DNA of 64,000 nt from assembly GCF_013522925.1 (NCBI RefSeq), contig NZ_JAAMQU010000008.1:1-64000 (forward strand), given 5' to 3'. The position numbers were made by a program, and so were the translations under genes. The DNA comes from Pseudomonas japonica. GTDB taxonomy: Bacteria; Pseudomonadota; Gammaproteobacteria; Pseudomonadales; Pseudomonadaceae. Of the stretch, positions 1 to 10,200 are shown in pieces (within the stretch, counting starts at the first letter, position 1; every line of letters starts with the position of its first letter). The notes under the pieces were generated by a model. The model was not told the DNA's origin, did not search any database, and was given only the letters and a program-made list of their open reading frames with translations.

Positions 1-454
1 CTTTTTTCTTCTTGCTGTAGAGCGAGTAGTCGCTGTCCTGGGCGGCGAGCAGGTCCAGTTTGCCCCCGGCCACAAGGTAAGCTTCGTCATTCGCGGCGAG
101 GCGGCTGGAGGTGATGGTCATGTCCTGGCCGGCACTCACCGCCAGGCTGCCACCGGCGGTGGCCGTGCTGCCGATCTGGCTTACATGGTCTTCCTGTCGG
201 GTGACCTTTTTGCTCTTGGAAAACGAGTGCTCTTCATCCGCCGCCGAGCTGATCGCGAGATTCCCGGTTGCCGCTAGTGCGATAGCGCGTCCCACATCCA
301 CGCTGCTGGCAGCGAGGTTTGCTGCTGGCTTTGCGTATGCTTTGCAGTGGGCAGAGCTGCAATGTCGACTTTCCCATTTCTCCATCAAGGCTAAACATTC
401 GCTTTTGGCTGATATATGCCCTCCACGAATGACAGCTTTGAGTCGAGTGAAGCC
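1..454 (-). pseudogene. Orphan cdiA fragment (partial, runs off left edge)
   Basis: Read on the minus strand, positions 1 to about 295 encode a near copy of the internal cdiA segment at about 3388-3682. It includes the Ser/Lys-rich stretch SKSKKVTRQEDH and the run DYSLYSKKKK. The two ends of the copy are almost identical and the middle is diverged. The frame is open from a TAG at 455-457 to the left edge, but the first part (about 300-454) does not resemble cdiA, and no signal peptide or TPS domain precedes it. An in-frame ATG lies at 383-385 with no convincing ribosome site. Orphan CdiA-CT modules have this form: a truncated stretch of parental cdiA sequence leading into an alternative toxin/immunity pair. 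The expected toxin would lie left of the window. I see no gene in the gap from 455 to 546. Confidence 0.7.
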
Positions 455-546
455 CTACGGGGGACCTAAACTTGCCCTGACGCTGAGCGTTCGAGATTTA
501 ACCTAATGCCCCTCTCGAAGAAGCTACGACATAAATTTGAACCATA

Positions 547-894
547 TTATATGTTACGCAACGTCCACCATCGACAACTAACCTCAGGCTCGAATATTAC
601 CCTTGCCTCCGAAATTACTCCCCCAATTTCAAATACAACGTGAATTCCAGCCCCCGAATCGTCTCGCACCAACTCAATAGCCTTGACGTTTTCTGAAGAA
701 ATAATGGCTAACTCTTGCATAGAAAGCCTAAGCACGACCTGAAACGACCTCATCACAGCACTAAAGGAAACATCAATCTCCAGCTCACTAATTTTAGATC
801 TCTTTATATAGCGACACAAAGCCAAAGATGGATCAACCTCAATAGGCTCGATTCCAAACTCAATTAAAAAGTCACTGGTGCTTGGGAATTTCAT
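547..894 (-). CDS. cdiI: Probable CdiI immunity protein
   Basis: This 115-residue protein probably protects the cell from the CdiA toxin by binding it in the cytoplasm. The ATG at 892-894 follows a strong ribosome site (GAGGAGG) that overlaps the cdiA stop, so the genes are 10 nt apart and probably translationally coupled. A longer frame reaching back into cdiA is open but lacks such a site. The sequence has no signal peptide or membrane segment. It is acidic overall and contains a central Phe/Val-rich stretch and two adjacent Trp near the C-terminus (CRWWTL). The gene is visibly AT-richer than the backbone, as is usual for exchanged toxin/immunity cassettes. The role is inferred from position and size; I do not recognise the immunity family. 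Confidence 0.7.
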   Translation of the reverse strand: MKFPSTSDFLIEFGIEPIEVDPSLALCRYIKRSKISELEIDVSFSAVMRSFQVVLRLSMQELAIISSENVKAIELVRDDSGAGIHVVFEIGGVISEARVIFEPEVSCRWWTLRNI

Positions 895-904
895 TAAAAC
901 CTCC

Positions 905-1230
905 TCAGTGAAGCGGTATGACTGTACTGAGCTTACGGGTTCCATTATCAAGAACTTGGAATGTGCTCTGGAAATTAGCAGCCTTACCCGATGGACCTAT
1001 AAACAAGCTCTCTCTAATCTCAAATTTTCCGTACTGAGTCGAGTAGGTGCTCATCACGTTGCCGTCAGTGTTAGCAGAAAGACTCAGGTGTTCAGTCAGC
1101 ATCTGACGACCAGCCGCATTGTCCGGAACGCCAAGTCTCTTCATCTCGAGCGCAAGCTGGTTTGAACGAGCGGAATTATGAGAGCTGCTAGCGACACGGC
1201 CAAACAGATAATCAAACTTACCCGGCGCAA
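905..1230 (-). other. Presumed toxin domain at the CdiA C-terminus
   Basis: The last roughly 105 residues of CdiA start near KFDYLFGRV and contain SSSHNSARSNQ, an LGVPD helix region and a C-terminal beta-rich part ending STVIPLH. Conserved-looking polar residues (His-Asn and Arg-Ser-Asn-Gln) could form an active site. I have the impression of having seen this type of module at the end of other polymorphic toxins, but I cannot name its family or activity. It follows a low-complexity linker (about nt 1290-1450) and is AT-richer than upstream cdiA, consistent with an exchangeable module. Confidence 0.5.
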
Positions 1231-4200
1231 TTTCTACTGCCTTTCTACCTAACTCAGCACCAAAGTCACCCGCATTTTGTACTACCTGACCGTTTACTGT
1301 AGTCGATCCTGAAGTATAGCTACCAGACAAATTTTCGCTATAGGCACTTTCAGTACCATCCCAGGCTGGAGATCCCGTCGCAGGTTTCACCGTCTGGTCG
1401 GCCGCTGTCACCGATTTTGCAGGTGCCTTGGTTGACTCAATGGCATCAGTGACCGAGCCTACCACCTTACTTGCCGCAGAAGGCAATCTGGCCGTTATGC
1501 TCACCACGCCCTTGGCTGCTACAAACAGCCCCAGCAAGTCACCGGCCAGCTTTCCGGCCTCGACACCTGCTGTTATTGATCCGTCCCAGCCTGCATCATT
1601 GTAGGCTTGGGTCATCAGCTCAACTCGCTGCTTGAAATCGTTCAGGATCGCGCTGCCGACTTTTTGCCGGAATTCATCAGATTCATAAAGCTGATCAAAA
1701 ATGGCTTCTGTATCCGACCAATTTTTTATGAGACTCACTATTCCTTCAGCCGTCTCCTTCGCGGCAATTCCAGTACTGGCAGCCGCACCTAACGCAAGAC
1801 CAGCGTCCTGCTTAAGGTCTATTGCAATCCACTTCGCAGTAACGTCCAAGCATTCACTTGCTGATTTACAGCCTTTCAACTCCTTATCTTTTAATTGCTG
1901 CTGGTGGTCTGAAAGGTAATTATATTGGGTACCATTTTTTGCCACCCAGGCCCCTGTTTCCACGGCTTTTCCATCGCCCTTATCTACCGTGGCCGCAGCG
2001 GCTATTCCTACCAGCTGCGTAGTGAGCACTAGAAGATCATTGCGCTTCGCTGGATCGAGACCGGCAAACTGATCATCAAGAGTCTTGACCAGCGCCTCAC
2101 TCGCTCCACCCGCGATAGCTCCTGCCTTGAAGTCTCCTCCGGTCGCCGCAGCGGCGAGACCACCCACCAAGGCGTGCAACCCGACCATCTCGAGGCTGCC
2201 CGGGGCAAACTGGTGCTGGAAGCCGGTATTCCCGACCCAATTGAAACCGGCAGCAGCGAACGTGTTCGCCAGGCTTAACCGCAAGGCGTCCCCGAAGCTA
2301 CCTTCCTGCCCCAGTACTTTTCCCACTGCCGTGGACGTCGCATTTTGCAGTACTTGGTTCGCTGCAAATTTCCCTATGCCAGACAATGTATTCAGTGGCG
2401 CGCCAGCTACCGCGCCGCTGTTAGCCAGCGCACCTGTCCCTGCGGCGGTGTTTGCAGATACGGTACTTGTACCGGTCTGTGTACCAGTCCACTTGTCGTA
2501 GAGACCCGCTGTTAAACCGGCGGCTATAGCGCCTACTGCATACCCTTTAACGGCTTCGGTGGAAGTGACGTCCTTGAATACAAGAGCGAGGTTCCCACGG
2601 TTGTTGATCGTGCTTATAGCTGCATTGCTGGCGGCTGAGGTAAGCGCTGCGGTAGCTGCAACATTAGCCCAGCCCGCCGATACGCCTGCCGACGCTGCTG
2701 CCCAGACCGAAGCGGTAGTCGCAGCTCCCGCTGCACCTCCTGCAGCCGCGCCGCTTACGGCACCGGCCGCAGCTCCTGCTGCCGTTCCGCCTGCACCAGC
2801 GGCACTGGCAACCAGCCCACTGGCTGCACCGGCAGTGAAGTAGGCAATCACAATGGCAATTGCCAGTTGTGCCGCCGCCCCTAACCCCGACTGGCTGTAC
2901 TTGAAGGAGTCATGAATCTCCTTCACCTGCCGCCAGTCCACATCCCCCCGCTTCTCGGCATCCTTCAGCCACGCCAGCTGCGGGTCGGCCTTCACCATCG
3001 CATCGATCGCCTGGCTTACCGTCTGCTGGCTCACCTGCTTCACGTCGATGTGCAGCCCGTTCACCGCATTGATCGCCACGTCCCCTTTGGCCACCAGTTC
3101 ACTCTGGCGCAGGGTTTCGTCGGTGTTGCCTTTGCCCTTGGCGCTGGTCCAGGCCAGGCTGCTGTTGCTCTTCTCGTGGCTCTCCTGATGCAGGTCTTTC
3201 ACGCCTTCGAAGGCAATGGCGCCGCCGCTGTTGAGGGTCAGGTCCCTGCCGCTGTCGAGCTTGGCGGCCTGGTAGGTCTGGTCGCCGCCGCTGACCAGCA
3301 GCAGGTCGGCGCCGGTCTTGACCTCGCTGCCGATGTTAGTGACTTGGGTCACTTCGTCGCGCTTGGTTTTCTTCGCGCCGAAGTGACCTTTTTTCTTCTT
3401 GCTGTAGAGCGAGTAGTCGCTGTCCTGGGCGGCGAGCAGGTCCAGTTTGCCGCCGGCCACAAGGTAAGCTTCGTCATTCGCGGCGAGGCGGCTGGAGGTG
3501 ATGGTCATGTCCTGACCGGCACTCGCTGCCAACGAGCCGCCCGCTGTGATCGTGCTTCCTACTTGGCTTACATGGTCTTCCTGGCGGGTGACCTTTTTGC
3601 TCTTGGAAAGCGAGTGCTCCTCATCCGCCGCAGAGCTGATCGCGAGATTCCCGGTTGCCGCTAGCGCAATATCGCGCTTGGCCTCCAGCTGGCTGGCAAT
3701 AACGTTGAGGTCACGGCCGGCTTGTACGCTCAGATCACGACCTGCGGTTACCGTCGAGCCAAGCTGGGTGGTGTCGCTGCTGTTGTGTTTGCTATTGAGG
3801 TACAGGCTGTTGGCTACCTCCGTGGACGCGATGTTCACGTCGCGGCCCGCGCTGAGCGTGAGGTCCCGGCCGGTTTGCAGCACGCTGCCACGGTTGCTGA
3901 TGTCCCGCCCGGCCGACACGCTCAGGTCGTTGGCGGCCTCGATGCGCGCAGCGCTGTCGGCGTAGTCCTTGTGCAACTGGCCGCGCGCGGTACTGTCGAG
4001 CGCAACGTTGCTGCGTTCGTTGATCACATCCCCACTTACCGCCGTGGCGCTGACATCCCGCCCGGCGATGATCCCGCCGGCCTTGTTGGTAATCGTGTTA
4101 CCCGCAAGCAGGTCCAGCCGGTTTCCTGCGTCGACCACGCCGCTGTTGAGCATGTCGCCCGCAGCGGTGGCGGCCAGGTTGTTCGTAGCCTTGAGGGTGC

Positions 4201-7200
4201 CGACGTTATCGAGGTTATTCCCCGCAATAAGGGTTACATCGTTACCTGCGATCAGTGCCCCGGTCGGGCCAAGGCGACCGCTGGCCTGAGCGAGGTATAC
4301 CACCGGTACCAGTACTTCCTCGCCGTTAACCTCCTGCTCTTCCAGCCACACGATGTCATGGGTTAGCGCCGCCACCTGCTCGGAAGTGAGGCTTACACCT
4401 ACGCTAAGGTTCAACGCCTCCTTGCTAGCGATGGCGTTGTTCATCAGGTACTTGAACTGGGCCTCGTTGGAGGTTTGGCCATCGATGAACGCCTGGCCGG
4501 TGCGGGCAGTGATGGCCTGCTGTACCAGGCGTTGCTCATAAAGGCCGTCGCCCAGGCGTTTGGCGCTCTGGTCGGGATCGTATCCAACGCCGGAGAGGAG
4601 GTAGTCCGAACTCATGAACTGCTTGAGGTTAGTGAGGACGGGGTTGGTCTCAATCAGGTACTTGTTGGCATTCGGGGCTCCGGTGGTAACAGGGAGGCCT
4701 TGAACCCTCGCGACCGTCTGCGCGGTCGCGCTCAAAGCTGGTTGCACGGTGCCGGATGGGTAGATCGTGGAGCTCGACCCAGAAGGAAGGAGTATCGAGG
4801 TATCCAACTCGGTCGCATCGACATTGATATAGCTGCCGTTACGGGTGGGAGTATCCAAGTGCTCAACAGATCCGGGCGCTTGGCCAGTCGCGCCGAGCTG
4901 GATGTTTCGTTGAAGAGCGACCTCAGCAGCCGAGCCCCGTTGGGCGCTGCTTATACTGGCACCGCCAATTACCCAATTCTGCGCCGTTGTATCCGCTTGG
5001 GTTGCTACAGTGCTACTGAGCCGGAACAGCCCGCTCTGGCCGGTAGGCAGGGTAAAGCCAGGCAAGGTCAGCGGGTTTATTTGCTGTTGCGACAATTGCG
5101 GGGGAAGCTGCGCATTCAGGCGAACCACTACCGTGGAGCCTGTGCCATTAGCATGCGTGTCCAACGCTTTATTGGTACCGGCCGCTGCCGCATAGTCCTC
5201 GTGAATGACGCTGTTTTGCAGGTCTTGCGTTGCCGTAATGGAAACCTTGCCGCCTGCTTGAATGACTGCGCTGCGGCCTGCATTGCCGGAGCCGTCTTTA
5301 GCCACCTCGACGTCACTGACGAGGGTCAGGTTCGTAAGAGCTGTAGGTAGTTCCAATAGACGTGAAGGATCGTATTGGGACACAGGGGTTTGATATGTTT
5401 CATATCCGGTATAAGTAATCCTTTCAGTCCGAAATTTTTTGCCAGTTTCCAGATCCTTCAGGGTCTGATAGATGCGTGGATTGCCGATATCACCTCCACC
5501 TTCTACGCTTTCCCAGCCTGGCGAGCCTAGCCTAAGCTCCCCTTCTTGCCCAACATAATATACATTTGGAAAGTCAGGATTATTGCGCTGGTTGTACTGC
5601 ATAATTGGGGTTAAAAATCGGGAAATCTCAGTATTTTTTATGACCTGAGTGTATATTCTTGTGCGTTCAATATTCCCACTAACTGCTCCAATATTTTGAA
5701 AGCTGTCAGCTTGAATATTAATATTGGAGGCAGCACTGATTGTGCTCTTGCTGTTAAGGAAATTTCCCCCTACAAAAGAAAATTCCCCCCCTGAACTTAG
5801 CAAAGACGAGGCGCTGGTATCATTATCCTGCCCACCGGTGAACGTTTCTCTGGCAATATAGTTTATTGATTCATACCTATTGAGGCAGTCCAGGCACTGC
5901 ACCGCAATAAACCCGGATATCAACGTCCGCCCGACCGCGAAGTTGTTCCCCGCGTCCGCCCCCTGAGTCCTGTTCTCGAAGTTTTTCGCATTGATCGCGA
6001 ACAGTCCGCCGCTCTCCATTGAACCGGAGATATTGGAAACCTGGTTCGCTTGGGCCGTCCCGAATCCGGCGACTGCTACACTCCCAAGGGCGTAAAGATC
6101 ACCTTGATGGTTAGTGAAGCTGCCAGCGTTGAGCACCATGTCTTTACCGCTGAACAGCAACCCCTGGTTGTCCAAAGTTGGGGTGGTCAGAGTGAGCTGG
6201 CTTGCTGAGCCTAGAGTCCCATTGTTGGCGATGCCGCCTGCGTTAACGAACAGATCGGTGCCCGAGGTCACGCTACCTGCGCTGGTCATCTGCCCCAAAA
6301 CGCTCATATCGGTGCGTGCTCCACCGGCGATTCTGCCTGCAGTACCCAAAGCGAGTTGGCTGGCCGTGAGCCCAAGTGCTCCTAGGCTCGTGGTTTGCCC
6401 GTTGCCCGAATACCCGCCACTTAGGTTCAAGCTCAAGGTCCCGTCGCTGGCCAGCACCCCATCGTTTGCCCAGGTACCGCCCGTCCCGACCAATGCATTG
6501 GCTGCGAGCAGCTGCCCTGCGGCTGTCTGGATGAAGGTGCCCACGTTCACGTTCAGGGTGCCGGCCTGAATCACGCTGCTGTTGGTCCAGCTGTCGGCGT
6601 TGAGGGTAAGTACACCACGAGTTACTAAGCTGCCGCCGGCGTTCAGCACATTGGCCGTGGACAGGCCGAAGTTACCCCCACCGACATGCAGCAGGCTGCC
6701 GCCTATGTTGAGCAGGTTCGTAGTGTTCAGGATTAGGTCGGTGTTAGCGGTTTCCAAAATGCCGCTGCGGTTGTCCAGCGCGCCGCTGAGGCTCAGGGCC
6801 GTAGTGCCGCTACCACCCAGCGCCCGTACTCTGCCGCCCCGGTTGTCGAGGCTGGCGGCGGTGATGCTCAGGGTCGAGGCACTTTCGATAATGCCAAGTC
6901 GGTTGTTGAGCATACCAGCGAGGCTCAGGTCGATCTGTTGGCCGGAAATCTGGCCGTCGTTGTCGCCACTGTTGTCAAAATTATTGCTGATCACGCTGAT
7001 CCGCTGGGCCGCATAGAGGCCGCCGTTGCGGTTATCGAAGCTGCCTCGGCCGGTGTCAATCTGTGCATTCCCAGTCTGCGCTGCGATGCGGCCACCGTAG
7101 TTGACGATACCAGCCAAGGCCTGCAGGTCCAGGCTCTGAGCCTGGATCACGCCGCCTTGGTAAGCGGCGTCGTAGCCATTGTCGAGCACGCCGGTGATCC

Positions 7201-10200
7201 GCGTGGTGAAGGCGCTGCGCAGGCTCGAGAGGATGCCGCCGCGGTTGTGCAGGTTGCGGGCGCTGGCGCTGAGGTCACCGTTCTGGGCGATCAGCTTGCC
7301 GTCGAGGTTGTCGATATCACCGTTAACCGCGAGGGTGAGCGCGCCCTGGCTTTGCAGGGTTCCGAGGCCATTGGTCAGGCCGGCAGCGGTCAGGTCAACG
7401 CTGGCGCCCTTGCTGTACATCAGGCCGTCATTATCGTTTTGCACCGTGCCGGTGGCAGTAACCAGTAGGGCGCTGTTGGCTGCGACGGTGCCGCGGTTGC
7501 TGTTGTCCAAGCCACCGGTGAACAGGGTGAGCGCCCCCTGGCTGGCGAGCTGACCGCCCTGGTTGTTCACTTGGCCGGCGCGCTTGAGCAGCAAATCGCC
7601 GGCACTGGCGAGCTTGCCGGTGGTATTTCTAAAGGTACCAAGCAGGTCGAGGGTAACGCTGGCGTTGCCTGCAATGCTGCCTGCGGTGTTGGTCAGGTCC
7701 GTGGCGGTAATGCCCAGACCCCGCTGCGCGCTCACGGCGCCTGCGGTGTTCTCGAAAGTCGTGGCGCCGACGCTGAGACCGGCGCCACTGTCGATCAGGC
7801 CGTTCTGGCTGTTGTCCAGCATTCCGGTCACGTTCAGGGCCTGGGCGTTGCCGCTGGAGAGGATGCCGCCGCGGTTGTCCACGCTGTCGGCGGTCACGGT
7901 CAGAGCTTTCTGACTGACCAGAGCGCCGGCATTGCCGTTGAGGAGGACGCCGCTGAGGGCCGCGTTGACGTCGCCGCTGCGGCTGGAGAGCGTGCCGCTG
8001 TTGCGGTTGTCCAGGGTAGCGGCGGTGATGCCCAGTCCTTCCCAGCCAGAGATCAGCCCTGCCTGGTTGAGCAACTGGCTGGCGCTGAGGAGGAGCTGGC
8101 GGCTACTGATGAGTTTCCCACCGTTGTTGTTCAGGTTGTGCGCATTCAGGGCGAAGCCTTGGGTGCTGGAGATTTCCCCGGCTTGGTTGTTCAGGTTCTG
8201 CAGTTGTGCAACGGTCAGCGGCCCCTTGGCGCTGATCAGGCCATTCTCGTTATCAAAGTCGCCGCCATTGAGGTTTAAGGCGACCGCGCCATCCCCCAGC
8301 AGGCGGCCGCCGTTCTGGATGAGCCCATGCAAGGCGAGGCTCATGTCGCCTATAGCCGACACTTCGCCGCCGTTGCTGGAGTCCAGCTTCGTTGCGGCAA
8401 GCTCCAGTGCGCCTTGGCTGTGGATGAGGCCGGCGTCACGGTTGGCCAGCAGGCCGTCCACGCTCAACGTGAGCGCACCGCGGCTGGTGAGGGTGCCGCC
8501 GCTGTTGTCCAGCGAGCCTGCATTAGCGGCTAGGCTTGTCGCCGCGATCATGCCTTTGACGTTACCGAGGGCTTGGGCCACTCGTACGATGAGATCCTGA
8601 TTGCTCAGCAGCTTGCCGCCGGCGTTGTCCAGGCTAGTCGCTTCGAAGGTAAAGCCTTGAGCGCTGGAGATCTCTCCGCCCTGGTTGTTCACCCCGGCGA
8701 GGTTGCGTAGCAGCAGCACCCCAGGGGTATTGATCAGGCCGCCGAGATTATCGAGCTGGCCGTGGTTCATGTCCAAGGAGAGGTTTGCGTTGCTGAATAG
8801 GCTTGCGCCTTGCTGGTCAAGCGCGCTGACACTCGCCACCAAGTCGCCGTTGCTGCCGATACTCCCGCCGTCGCGGTTGCTCAGCTGTGTCGTGGTCAGT
8901 TGGAGGGTATCGGCACTGCTGAGGCGGCCGTTGTGGCTGTTGTCAAACGCCTCGCTCTGAATCTGCACCGGCCCCTTGCCGCTGATATTGCCGGCAAGGG
9001 TGTTATCGATGCTACCGCTGTGTAAATCAAGTGTGCCATCGGTGACTAGCTTGCCGCCTTGGTTGTTGAAGATGCCGCTGCTGTTCACGGCCAAGGTGCT
9101 TGCGCTGGAAACAGTGCCGCCGCGATTGCTGACGGAGTCACCGCGTACGTTCAGAGTACCTTCGCTGCTGAACATGCCTAGATCATTAAGGACGGCGCCA
9201 GTGAGCCCCAGGTCCACCATATGCTGGCTGAGCAGACTGCCGCCGCTGTTGTCCAGGCGTGTACCGCGCAGGGTCAAGCCCGTAGCACCCGATACCAGGC
9301 CTCCATTTCGGTTGGTCAGTTTATCGATGGTCAGTCCCAGGCGCTGCTGTCCAATGATCCGGCCGCCATCGCTGTTGTCGAGCCGCTGTCCTGCCAAACT
9401 GATGTCGCCTTGGCTGGAGAGCTCGCCGTCCCGGTTATCGACGTCGTCGACATTCAGGGTCATGGCACTGGTTGCGCTCACTAGGCCATCGGCGCGGTTG
9501 TCCAGGCGGGCGCCTGTCAGGTCCAGTGTGCCAAGGGATATCACCTGGCCGCCGTTTTGCTGCAAGTTGCCGATGCTGGCGGTAAGGGCTTGCTTGCTGG
9601 CGATCTGGCCGTTCGCATTATCAACGGTAGTGGCATCCAGGCGTAGGGCGCCATCGGCGATCAGCGTGCCGTGGTCATTGAGTAGGCTATCGGCCACGTC
9701 GAGGGACAACATTCCGCGGCTGCTGAAGAGGCCTTCGGTATTGTCCAAGGTGCCACTGTCAGCGTTGATCGCCGCCGCAGAGATCGCCCCTCTGACGTTG
9801 GCCAGAGCTTGAGCTACGCGCACGATGAGGGTTTGGTCGCTCAAGAGCTTGCCGTTGCTGTTATCCAGGTCACGGGCAGCGAAATCGAAGGTGCTTGCGC
9901 TGGAGATCTCGCCCTGACGATTGTCGACGACCGCGAGATTTCTTAGTAACAGCGCGCCGGGGGCGTTGATCAAGCCGTTCTGGTTATTGAGCTGGCCGTG
10001 GTTCAGGTCTAGGGTAAGGGTGCCTTGGCTGAACAGTTCACCGCCCTGCTGATCGAGGCCTGTGACACTGGCGCTGAGGGATTGCGCAGCAGCGATACGG
10101 CCGTCCTGGTTGGTGACTTGGCCGGCATTCAGAGCCAGGGTGCCGTTGCTAGTAAATTTGCCGCCTTGGCTGTTGTTAAAGGCGCCGGTTCGCACCGTCG

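Noticed and set aside
905..2000. VENN pretoxin motif
   Set aside because: No VENN or close variant found; only NYLSDHQ near residue 3600 could play this part.
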